Below are positions 1-9,502 of a stretch of DNA of 64,000 bases, in pieces. This DNA comes from Coenobita brevimanus (taxonomy: Eukaryota; Arthropoda; Malacostraca; Decapoda; Coenobitidae). The DNA lies in the NCBI GenBank assembly GCA_032717465.1, contig CM064713.1, positions 7,549,001-7,613,000 on the forward strand. The letters are read 5' to 3'. The notes beneath the pieces are model-generated. The model saw only the letters and a program-made list of their open reading frames with translations. It was not told the DNA's origin and made no database searches. How positions within the stretch are numbered: position 1 is the stretch's first letter; each line of letters begins with the position of its first letter. Both the position numbers and the translations under genes were made by a program.

Positions 1-125
1 TGGGCTGGCATCCAATTGGGACGATCCCCGGCCTGAAAGCACTGCATGAGGGTGGGTGCGGCCTGGATGGCGTTCACAGGGAGTCTGGAGAGGGCGTCGG
101 CATTCTTGTGGCTTTTGCCAGGTCA

Positions 126-1229
126 TTATGTGATGTCAAAGTGGAATTCTTCTGTCTCTCTCCAGCGGATCATTTGCACATTCTTGGTGTCGGACTGGTG
201 CAACCATTGAAGGGACTGTTGAGCCGTGATGATGGTACCGTGAGTTCTCGCCAGGTAAGCATGGAAGTACTCGAGTGCCCAGATGATGCCGAGGCACTCC
301 CACTTTGTAGCAGAGAAGTTGCATTCTGCCTGGTTGACAGTGCGGCTGGCACAGGCGATGATGTGTTCCTTGCTGTCTTGTACTTTATCTAGAGCAGCAC
401 TGACAGCCACCAGCAAGACATCGGTGTACAAGCAGAAGGGGATAGTATAATTGGGGAATGCCACTACGGGGGCTATGATTAGCTTGTCTTTGAGAGTCCG
501 GAAGGCCTGGAGGCAATCTTCTGTCCATGTGAAAGGCTCCCCCTTTTTGATGAGGTCGTGCAGTGGCTTGGTGATGGTCACGAATCCTTCCACAAAGTGC
601 CGGTAATAGGAGGCGAGGCCTATGAACGTGCAGATCTCGTGTACATTCCGGGGCAGGGGGAGTTCAGCTATGGCCCTGAATTTCTCGGGATTGGGAGCGA
701 TGCCTTCCCTAGACATGACGTGCCCCAGGAAGGAGACTGATCTTTGGGCCAAGACGCACTTAGATGGGTGGAGTTTGAGTCTTGCTTGGCATATCCTGGA
801 GAAGACTTGGTGTAGGCGGTAGAGGTGGTCGACCCAGGTCCTGTTAAAGATGATGACGTCGTCAAGGTAGGCGAGGCAGATCTCCCAGGTGAGGCCGCTG
901 AGTATGGACTCCATCAGTTGGGAAAATGTGGCTGGGGCGTTGCAGAGGCTGAAGAGGAGCACATTAAATTCATAGTGCTTCCCGTTGCCAGTGGAGAAGG
1001 CGGTCTTTCCTTGGTCCTTGGGATGGACAGGGAACTGCCAGTATCCTGACTGTAGGTCCAAGATAGAGAAACAGGATGTCCCATCCAGGGAGTCCAGGGA
1101 GTCATCAATTCTGGGTAGGGGGGGTGGTGTCCTTGGTGGTGACATTGTTAAGGCGACGATAGTCCATGCAAAACCGCGGTATCCCGTCCTTCTTCTTTAC
1201 AAGAACAGCGGGGGAGGACCACGAGCAAC
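126..1229 (-). pseudogene. pol: Element A reverse transcriptase and RNase H (broken)
   Basis: The translation shows the Ty3/gypsy RT blocks in order: a VLVKKKDG / FCMDYRRLN segment (about 1105-1229, in another frame), then DLQSGYWQFPV, the polymerase catalytic box LAYLDDVIIF, and FLGHVMSREGI. An RNase H-like region follows (YTDVLLV, IIACASRTVNQAE, ECLGIIWALEYF). The product would copy element RNA into DNA in the virus-like particle. The first RNase H acidic motif is changed compared with the TDAS of element E. The N-terminal RT block is out of frame with the rest, and upstream pol is cut by the insertion at 1234-1975. Confidence 0.9.
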
Positions 1230-1233
1230 TTAA

Positions 1234-1975
1234 CCCCCCCATCCAGAAGTTTTCTGGGCAGTGGTACGCCCCAGTCCCGACATTTTTGGACCTTTTTTTT
1301 TTTTTTGGCTCAAACATTCGCTTTTGGTGAGAAACATCGAAAATTCATAGAGAAATCGCTCACCTGAGGTTTAAAATACTCAATCCAGGTAGGAGTACCT
1401 CCTTACCTTACAGGGTTTTCTATCAGGCTGGCTGCAAAGAAAACGAGTTCTATGGGAGGATAACTATTCCACACCACTCATAAACGGTATTTATTTATTC
1501 ATTTGGTACGAATTTATATGTAGTACGAGAGTATATTGGTTTTCAAACGGTAACATAGGCATTATAAGCATTGTTTCACTCACTAACTCATCACCATTCC
1601 TGACCTTTTTTTGCTACATTACCTGATCATCATTTCTGACTGTTTCTTCCTCTAATGTTTGTCCTCCACATTGTCATCGATTGGGGAATCACACTGGCCC
1701 TGAATTTCATACCGTGGCATGACATGGCTTTACTGGCCAGGTCACTGATAACAGGTGAATTGCTGAGAAAAGGGCATGCAGGGGAGGTAAGGCATTGTCC
1801 CTGCCTGGCATCTTGTAGAGGAAGGTGTCCCGTGTATACATGCCAAAAATCACTTGCGAAAATTGAAAATTTTGCAAATTAGGGACCTTGCAATGTTGCC
1901 GCGTTAATTTACGTCTCCGGGATATGAGTGCACATCATGTGAGGACGTGAATTCACGTCTTCGGGAAGGGGCAGG
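1234..1975. mobile_element. piggyBac-like MITE, copy 1 (inside element A pol)
   Basis: The 742-bp segment is bounded by TTAA at 1230-1233 and 1976-1979, the duplicated target of piggyBac-superfamily transposons. Its ends begin ACCCCCC... and are degenerate versions of the CCCGCC termini of the copies at 39300-40054 and 56276-57034, with which it shares almost its whole length. Subterminal repeats near ACGTC(T/C)(T/C)CGGGA occur twice at the right end. No transposase is recognisable, so it is non-autonomous. Elements B and C lack it at the same pol position, which confirms insertion into A. Confidence 0.85.
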
Positions 1976-1979
1976 TTAA

Positions 1980-3050
1980 TGGTGATATAATGCTGGCATT
2001 CAACATGTCCTGGAGCTGCCGGTCTTCTTCCACCCGTTGCGTAGGATTTTTCTGGTGTGCGGGTTGCCGAATAGGGGGGGCCAGTCATGTGTATCTCGTG
2101 GGACAGGAGGGTGGTGTGGCAGATGTCTGTGGGTCCCAACGAGACGTCCTGAAAGTCCAGGACGAGTTGTCTCAGATCGTTCATTTGTTGGGGGGAGAGG
2201 TGGTCTGGGAGAGGGGGCAAGGCTAGGAAAGTGTGGGGGAAGGGTGCTGTGCAGGGCTCGGCTTCTTCCATCTCTCCCACTACTAGGCCCTTAGGGAGGG
2301 TGAGGGGTGATGTGGATAGATTAGCCGCATGGACTGTGCCAAAGTGGGGAGGGGGGAAGGAGGGGGACAGGAGGCAGGAGGCGGTGGTGCCTGCCGGGGA
2401 AGTCGGGGAGAACACTATGCGGTTTCTGGTGAGCTGGTGCAATGGGAGCCAGGCCTCATTGTTGGGGGTTGATGGTGACAGTGGAGGCGATAGTAGCAGG
2501 GAAGGTGGGGGATGAGGCAGGAGGATTGGGGGTGGGGTCGGGCGGGGAAAGGGGAGGGAGCAGAGGGGGTCAGGGGTGTCTGGTGAGGGTGGCAGTGTCG
2601 TGGTGTGGCACGTGCAGAGAGGTTGTGGGGGTGGATCTGACGGTTTGTTGCAGTGCAACTGCCTTCTGTGGCAATCGATGTTGGCCCAGAGTTTCTGTAA
2701 CAGGTCCAATCCCAGGTAACTGTTATAGGCACGGCAAGTGGAGTCAGACATAATGAACTGACATTGGGCAGTTGCTATCTGGTGTGTCTGGACACGGAGG
2801 GCCCACTTCTCCCCACGGATAGGCAAGGGGCCGTCCCTCACGTCTACGAGGTGGGCCGAGGGGGGAAGGAGAGGGCTGAAAGCTCTGGCATGACAGGAGT
2901 AGAAATGATAGTATAAGCAAGACCTGGCTGCTCCCATATCAACTGGCCGTCGAGCTTTCACCTCGTTCAGCCTGACCTTACTGTAGACTGGGGGGCAATA
3001 TTTGTTCGAGGTGTCCCCTGCCACCATGGGGAGGTGCGGGGATGGTCCTA
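1980..3050 (-). pseudogene. pol: Element A protease and proline-rich linker (broken)
   Basis: On the minus strand the reading starts at the gag/pol junction (about 3045) and contains the aspartic protease core VDMGAARSCLYYHF, where elements B and C have VDTGAARSC; the catalytic triad Thr is replaced by Met. A long proline-rich stretch follows (roughly residues 150-250 of the ORF ending at 1909). Then comes an acidic segment, LGPTDICHTTLLSHEIHMTG, that precedes RT in this family. The frame runs into the piggyBac-like insertion at 1979. The Met substitution and frameshifts make an active protease unlikely. Confidence 0.8.
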
Positions 3051-3899
3051 AAAATCCAGTTGGGGTGAGGTGCCCTCCCTCTCGCCACCTATTTCTGCCT
3101 CTTCAGCATCGGGGATATTGATTGGGGGGGATGGTTCATCCGGTGGGTTGTCCTCAATGGCCGATACCTTGCGGTGCCCATGGTTTGCTGCCCTATATCT
3201 GGCAGCTTTCAGCTGCTCCCGAATGTCGTGTATTTGAAAGCGGGGGCTGCACAGGGTGAACTCCCAGGGGTTGATGGAGATGAGGTTGGATGTGTCCCTG
3301 AGAGTGGGATGCTTTTTGGTGGGGATGGCCCTTGGTAGGGCTGGAGGTTTCAGGGGCGGTGGGTTTGGGCATCTGAGGCTTGATGGGGGGTGGTTTGCGG
3401 GTGGGGATTCTGCTTACCACCCCTATTTGTTGGGGGGTGATGCAGGCGGTAAGCAGGCGCCTCGCCAACTGGATGTCCCTGTCAATATCCCCAGTCAGGT
3501 TGTATATGGTAAAGTGTTCCCTGATGATGCTGGGGAGTATCCTTGGCAGGGTACTTCCGCATAGGCGGTGGTGACAAGACATCGTGTTTGAATGAGGATG
3601 TCGTCTAGGTTCCCATCATATGTGAGTGTGTCCAGCTAGGAGAAAGCGAAGACTTTCCCTAACGAGGGTGTGACAGCTTGGATCACGATTTGTTGAAATT
3701 GTTCCCATTTCAGCTCCGGGACTATTTTGGTGGCTATACTTGAAACAGTTTTTACGAGGTGGGGGAGTGTAACGGCTATCATCTCTCGGTCATTTTCAAA
3801 ACTTATATCTAGTATAGCTTTGATCACAGACATATACGTGTTTATGTCATAAAGTTCGGAATCGAACTTTGGAAGTTGCACGTATGGTTTGGCCGCCAT
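3040..3899 (-). pseudogene. gag: Element A gag (broken)
   Basis: The minus-strand start MAAKPYVQLPKFDSELYD is homologous to the gag starts of elements B (38673) and C (62736). The first 87 codons are open (3899-3636). The reading continues in another frame from about 3582 with ILPSIIREHFTIYNLTGDID, again matching C. The junction with pol keeps GGATTTTTAGGACC at about 3042-3055. Gag would form the particle. The internal stop and frameshift disable it. Confidence 0.85.
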
Positions 3900-3962
3900 G
3901 TTTGCAAATTCTCCATTCCTTGCCGTTCCACCTCTGGGTTAGGTACCACCGCTAGCCTCCAG

Positions 3963-5900
3963 TGTTATGCAGCGCATTCTGAGTCCTGACATCTCAAGCA
4001 CAGGTACGGTGCAACCTTTGGTTCTTTATTCTCGACTGGGTCAGTCACAGACCCCCGCTAATACCAACACACCAGTCCTGTATGAGACAGCCCTAGCATG
4101 TATTCAATATGGACGGTGGGTGTTAGCGCCGAAGTGGTGATATGTAGAGGTATATGGTATGTAGGAGGACTGCTGGGCCTTGATAGCAGGCTGTGAAGCC
4201 TATGCCCAGAGTCGGACACATAAAAAAAAAATAAAAAAAAAAGACAAGGAAGGAAAGGTCAAACACCACTGGTCAAAAGGCACACTTATATATTAACAGT
4301 AGACAATTGCACAAACACAATTGTATGAGCAAAACTGTGGAATATACAGTAACCAAATAATCTCAGAAGGCTAGCTCTTACAATAAATCCTTCCACCTAG
4401 TTCAGCAAGCTTGACCTTTACACAGTATTCTACGTTTCCTGATATAATTTCCACACAGTGTCACAGGTATGGTTCACCGATACACCAGATGCATTAGGTC
4501 TCGAGTATATGGCAAGGACAATTAAGTATATCTCAATATACCCAAACGCGTGACATAGACAGCAGTGTATACTCAAGTCCTTATGTATATATAATTGCGT
4601 AACATAGACGGTTTCCTATGTTAGTTATATGCATCCGCATGACATGGACGATAACCTAGCTATCCTTACGCTACATGCACGTTACAGAGGACGAGAGGAT
4701 GTAGCACTTAGGATCTATCCGCAAGTGAGGGGCTTAGGGGTGGAGAGGGGGGAGGGCAGTAATATCGGATTTCCAGCTAGGCAGTGACTGGGGTTATAGA
4801 ACTTGGGGTTTGGGGCGGTGGGGCAGCACAGGGGGGACGTCACTGATGTTATCAGTCCGTGTATGACACTGGGGGGGAGTCACACTTGGGGTGAACCAGT
4901 GGCCTGGCACCACACACTCCACACTTAAGGTTATGGATGCAAGAGTTCACAATTGCACATGGGGGGGGGGTCAACACTGGGGAAACACAGGGGGGGATGC
5001 ACTGAAGTGGGGAGGGGAAAAGGGCTGGTCCACTGGGGGGGACTCACAAACACTCGGGGGGGGGGGAAGCAACCTTAGAGTCTCTTGCTCACGGTATCGG
5101 CGGAGAGGAGGGCATGGGTCACGGGCAGCAGGAGGCCCTATGCCGGGAGCCTTAGGTGGGGGCCGGGCATTGGAGGTGGGGTGTTGGGAGTGTAGTACAG
5201 AGGTAGGTCATCTGTGAAGTCGCCACGAGTTCTGGAGGAGTTGGTAGGTGGCGTGGTGGGCAGCTCCCTTGCCATATAGGCCCGGCAGGAGGTGGGGCTC
5301 TCTGGGATAGGGCCGAAGAAGGCCAAGAGGTGCACAACTCAGCACTGGACCTTAGTTGCCGTCGGGGTCCTGGGGGCAGACCTGGGGCACCCCGGGCCTA
5401 GGGCTGGCTGTGGGGAGGGCGGCGCCCTGGCTGAGCCACTGTCGCATCTGGCAGGGGCAGTTGTCAGGGAAGAACTGTGGCCACCTGTGCCGGGTGAGGT
5501 CTGGTGGCTGCATCAGGCATCAGGGGAGGCCCGCTGGCTCCTGGGGCTGCAGTCTCGTCTGCAGGAGGAGGCCATTAGGGCTGGACTGCAGCCTCTCGCT
5601 CTGATGTAGTCCAGCAGCACCTGGGGAGGATGGTGCTGCAGGGACAGGACACCTGGCCTCGGGGACGTCTCGCCCGGTCTGGTCTCTGGCGGGGTACTTG
5701 CAGGGGAGCAGATCCCATTCTCTCCAAGATAAAGGTGGGGAGAGGGACGTCGGGTCATAGGGGAGGTATGTCGCTCTTGCCTGGATGGCGTGTCAGGTAA
5801 AACAGTCTCCCTGTCATATCCTTGTGGGGTGGGTGTCACCCCCTCATACTCTCCTCCTGGGGTGGTGGTGTCAGGTTCACCCAGCCATGCGGTTATTTTA
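3963..5900 (-). repeat. BL-1: long LTR, 5' LTR of element A
   Basis: The plus-strand edges are TGTTATGCAGCG at 3963 and GGTTATTTTA at 5900, so in element orientation it runs TAAAATAACC...CATAACA. It is closely related along its length to solo LTR BL-3 and to BL-12. The strand shown has runs of G between about 4740 and 5070, so the element sense strand is C-rich there. The U3 part encodes on the minus strand a degenerate LLAFFGPIPES motif near 5290-5335. No target duplication can be checked because the other LTR is off the window. It abuts a (TA)n tract. Confidence 0.85.
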
Positions 5901-5906
5901 TATATA

Positions 5907-5909
<3 letters not shown>

Positions 5910-5957
<48 letters not shown>
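5910..5957. repeat. (TA)n microsatellite
   Basis: This is an almost uninterrupted TA dinucleotide run. It directly follows the 3' end of a minus-oriented RTE-like LINE fragment, so it is probably that element's simple-repeat tail, into or beside which BL-1 inserted. Confidence 0.95.
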
Positions 5958-5958
<1 letters not shown>

Positions 5959-6140
5959 CACCATCAGCTATTACAAGTCCACTGCTGAACAAAGGCCTCC
6001 CCCAACCTTCACGCTGGGCCAATCTCTGCCACGTTTTCCCTGCAGGTTTCTCTATATCATCTCCCCACCTCTTGTCTGACCTTTTTTCTGCTATGCTCTC
6101 AATCTCTTATATATAGCATCGTGCTGGCCTCTTATACTTG
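5958..6140 (-). pseudogene. RTE-like LINE 3' end fragment
   Basis: The minus-strand translation reads RWGDDIEKPAGKTWQRLAQ and then WGRPLFSSGLVIADGV. This resembles the C-terminus common in arthropod RTE-type LINE ORFs (KTWxRxAxxR...), and the nucleotide motif near 5980 (CCACTGCTGAACAAAGGCC) is typical of such 3' ends. Only the last 60 or so codons are present, as expected of 5' truncation. The adjoining TA run is its tail. Confidence 0.6.
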
Positions 6141-6293
6141 TCAGATTTGGCTCGAGATGTCTAACAGCAAGTTGTAAATGTCGAAATGAGTGACATTACG
6201 ACATTGATAGCCACCGGGAGAGTGATTTACTTAGACTCATATAAACTGCAATAAATATTGAGGGATACATCAACATGTAGTATAATTTAATTT

Positions 6294-6343
<50 letters not shown>

Positions 6344-6620
6344 GTGAGGTGTGAGAGGTCGATCTCAGGAGACTCCAAAGAACAAATTTTGAGTTTCATC
6401 TCTACCAGTGTCACAACTATCCAATGCCGTTTCTTACTATATGTGAATTACGTGGTTGCATAGGGCCCCCGAATCCACCAGGGGACTCCAAGTTGCCATT
6501 ATTGTTTTTTTTTTTTTTTTTAAGAAATTAAAACGTGTGTTGAGTCACTCTTTTCCTCTTAAAGTGCTCCAGATTGATGCATTTAAATGTTAAAGGTTTG
6601 CCCCCGAACCACCTTAGAGG
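6141..6620. other. Unassigned sequence with (GA)n at 6296-6341
   Basis: About 480 bp without a recognisable gene. It holds a 46-bp (GA)n tract at 6296-6341 and a poly-T tract near 6505-6522. It could be the original host DNA into which BL-2 inserted, or an old unrecognised repeat. Confidence 0.5.
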
Positions 6621-6629
6621 GTTTGTAAA

Positions 6630-8406
6630 ATGCCGGGAATAGCGACTGAGGGCAACACAACACCTCAGGAGGAGCCTACGGAGGGGCAGAAAGAGCCCAA
6701 TCCAACCCCGGGTGACAGGGACATAAGTCCGCCCGGGCTGTGTGCCTCTATGAACCAGAACTTGCCCACCACTACCACCATAGCAGGAAAAGGAGACTAC
6801 CTTGCTGGCAAGCTGACCCTCGACAGGATCGGGATGGAGCTATTACTCTAGCTCCAGGCAGCACCCCAGCAACGGCTGGTAGCTGCGCCTTTCTTGAGAC
6901 GGCCTGCAGCCGCTCACCCCTTCTTCAGGAGACGGCCGGTAGCCGCTACCGCATTCGTATCGAGACGGCCAGTAGCCGCCCTGAAGGTGCCCTTGAGATG
7001 GCTGGTAGCCATTCACCCTTTCTTCAGGAGATGGCCAGTAGCCGGTCCTTCCTTTGTATTGAGACAGCTGGTAGCTGTTCCGAAGGTGTCCTTGAGATGG
7101 CCAGTAGCCACTCACCCCTTCTTCAGGAGAAGGCCGGTAGCCGCTCCCGCCTTTGTCTTGAGACGGCCGGTAACGGTTCCAAAGTTGCCCTTGAGACGGC
7201 CAGTAGCCACTCACTCCTTCAGGAGACGGCCAGTAGCCGCTCCTGTCTTCATCTTGAGACGCCCAGTAGCCTCTCACCCCTTCTTCAGGAGACGGCTGGT
7301 AGCCGCTCCCGCCTTTGTATTAAGATGGCTGGTAGCTGCCCCGAAGGTGCCTTTGAGATGGCCAGTAGCCGCTCACCCCTTCTTCAGGAGTTGGCCAGTA
7401 GCCGGTCCCACCTTCGTATTGAGATGGCTGGTAACTGCTCCGAAGGTGCCCTTGAGATAGCCAGTAGCCGCTCACCCCTTCTTCAGGAGATGGCCGGTAG
7501 CTGCTCCTGTCTTCATCTTGAGACAGCCGGTAGCCGCTCCGAAGGTGCCCTTGAGATGGCTGGTAGCCACTCACCCCTCCTTCAGGAGATGGCCCGGTAG
7601 CCGCTCACCCCTCCTTCAGGAGATGGCCAGTAGCCGCTCACCCCTCCTTCAGGAGATGGCCGGTAGCCGCTCACCCCTCCTTCAGGAGATGGCCGGTAGC
7701 TGCTCACCCCTCCTTCAGGAGATGGCCGGTAGCTGCTCCCGCCTTCATCTTGAGATGACCAGTAGCCGCTCACCCCTCCTTCAGGAGACGGCCGGTAGCC
7801 GCTCTAAAGGTGCCCTTGAGATGGCCAGTAGCTGCTCACCCTTCCTTCAGGAGACAGCTGGTAGCCGCTCCCCCACACCGGCCACGGCCAGTAGCCGGGC
7901 CCTACAGCAGGAGGCAGCCAGCAGCCGCTCTTCCGTCAGGTGCTGCCACACCCCCAAGACGTGATATCCTCCAAGAGGAGGGTCCCAGTCCTGAGGACAT
8001 TTACAGAGGCCCTGTGCTATCCCCTAGGTTGTACTCCACCTAGCTGGCTCCAGAGGGACCATACCTGACGGACTCCAACGACGACAGATGTCGCAGCTCA
8101 CTCCTGACAGCGTCCCTAACAGCAGGAGGCCACAGTCACTGGGCCCCTGCAGCCACCCCCAGGCCCCCCAGGTGAGGCCTCTCCCCACCCCGATGCTGAC
8201 GACCCTCGTCCTCCATCAAGCGCCTAAGTGCGTGTTTCAGGGAGCTGTTCGGCCCCAGCCCTGAGGGCCGCACTCCAACCCCCAGCCATAACAGTGCAGG
8301 GCCCTTCGCCACTCCTAGCCCCAGACGAGAGAGGACACCCCTACGAGTGATTCCGTGGTCGCTAGATACAGAGACCACAAGTGGGACTCAGCCTCCATCA
8401 GGGGTC
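6630..8406 (+). pseudogene. U3-encoded ORF of BL-2 (frameshifted)
   Basis: An ATG lies 5 nt inside the LTR and opens MPGIATEGNTTPQEE, alignable with the U3 start of BL-8 (MQYSATEGDLTPPEG). The reading then moves one frame at about 6740 and stays open to 7600 through roughly 29 repeats of the type ETAGSRSPLLQE. Later segments encode LQEEGPSPEDIYRGPVLSP (about 7970) and LFGPSPEGRTPTPSHNSAG (about 8245). These segments are also present in BL-10 or BL-8. The function is unknown and there is no recognised domain. It is at best a decayed copy, since several frames must be joined. Confidence 0.45.
6893..7870 (+). repeat. Tandem array of BL-2, 33-bp units
   Basis: There are about 29 units, mostly 33 bp, of the form GA(C/T)GGCC(A/G)GTAGCCGCTC plus a spacer such as ACCCCTCCTTCAGGA. 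Each unit carries the imperfect dyad GAGACGGCC / AGCCGCTC. Alternate units use different spacers, suggesting higher-order duplication. The period is a multiple of three, so the sense frame stays open. Confidence 0.9.
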
Positions 8407-9056
8407 GAGTTGTGAGTACTCCCACCGGCCCACAAACCACGCCGCCGCCCCACTAACAATGAGTGACAGTGAATAATGCAGTGACAGTGCGATAGTGACT
8501 AGAATATCGGGCAGGTGATATCCAATAGAATGTAAGTCCAAGGCCTAGTAATATGTGCTAATCAAGATCCGGGCAAACAGTGACACAGGGAGAGTAAGAA
8601 GAGAGATTTAATAAGAGTGCAGTGATTTCAGTAAACATTAGACTCGGCCTTTATAGTGTAATCCTCTGCTCTACAAGACCAGTGTAATACTTGCCCAGCC
8701 TAAGTACAGCTTCTATTTCCCTCCAAGTGACAGCGAGCTATTCCCTTTGCCCGAAATACTACGAACACTATTTATTGTACCATTCACCTGCTATCCTGAA
8801 CTATTGACCAGATAGTATCCTGCGCGATACTACGATACCAGTATATGACTTATAATTACCCAGATTCCTGTTGTTGTGACACCTACCTGTTCCACAAATA
8901 GTATTAGTCAATACACGTGTAAGGTTGTTGACTTGAGTTTTTCTGTCCTGCCTCTCTCTTATTTGTCTAAGCTCCAGTCTAGAAAGAGAACCCAGCTGCA
9001 TACTAGGCGTTCAAGGGACGGGAAGCTGACCCTTAAACACCTTGCATAACAGTTTG

Positions 9057-9497
9057 GAATCCCCTCACCATAGCTTCACAAAATAGGGGCCTCCAAACAG
9101 CAGTTCACATAGGATCCCCAAAAGGCTAGAAACGGCACTGCAACTACCACTAAGTGTACTCTCTTTACTTGCTCTAAGACCAGTTTTACTAACACGAACT
9201 CTCTAAATAGTTCAAAGAACATCGTCTACTTAAGTGACTGACACCAAAAAAATAGCCCAGAAATCGGACTACTGCTCTCAATATAACCCAAACCTCCCCA
9301 GGAAATCCTAAAAATTTTATATTGGACAATAAGTTCGAATTATTACCAACATATTGATAAATGTTAAAATATGCCCACAGTACATTAATTCTCATTTCAA
9401 GTTAATATTTATGCAAAATAGAAGTCTGTCAGAGCAAGTTGCCAAGCTGCACCTCCGCTAACTAGCACGGTTACGCTCTAAATCGTGATTCTTCAAT
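9057..9497. other. Unassigned sequence between two solo LTRs
   Basis: About 440 bp of moderately AT-rich sequence. A 68-codon minus-strand reading frame (9189-9395) has no recognisable motif. No repeat elsewhere in the window matches it, so it may be original host DNA. Confidence 0.4.
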
Positions 9498-9502
9498 TAA
9501 TG

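Larger units (their letters stand above)
1..5900 (-). mobile_element. Ty3/gypsy LTR retrotransposon A, partial at left window edge
   Basis: Reading on the minus strand from 5900 down, the order is a long 5' LTR (BL-1), a primer-binding site near 3946-3961, gag, protease, reverse transcriptase and RNase H, running off the window at base 1. Integrase and the 3' LTR would lie outside. It is the same family as elements B and C: all three share the gag start, the protease core GAARSCLY and the leader before gag. Every coding part is broken by stops or frameshifts, and a 742-bp piggyBac-like element splits pol. It is a dead copy. Confidence 0.9.
6626..9051 (+). repeat. BL-2: solo long LTR, target duplication GTTTG
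   Basis: The 2426-bp LTR runs TAAAATGCC...CATAACA and is flanked by exact GTTTG copies at 6621-6625 and 9052-9056. No internal retrotransposon sequence lies between them, so this is a solo LTR left by recombination between two LTRs. It contains the U3 ORF start at 6630, a tandem array at about 6893-7870, the FGPSPEGRTPTPS-coding segment near 8250, and near its 3' end the conserved U5 hairpin (AAGGG...CCCTT). Confidence 0.93.

Noticed and set aside
5790..6116. Open frames with IYIYIY repeats
   Set aside because: They are translations of the (TA)n microsatellite.
6196..6414. Open frame with SLSLSL repeats
   Set aside because: It is the translation of the (GA)n microsatellite.
6894..7460. 188-codon basic frame (RRPVAA repeats) over the BL-2 array
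   Set aside because: It is the +1 frame of the same array. Several frames are open because of the 33-bp period. I kept the frame that joins conserved flanking peptides.
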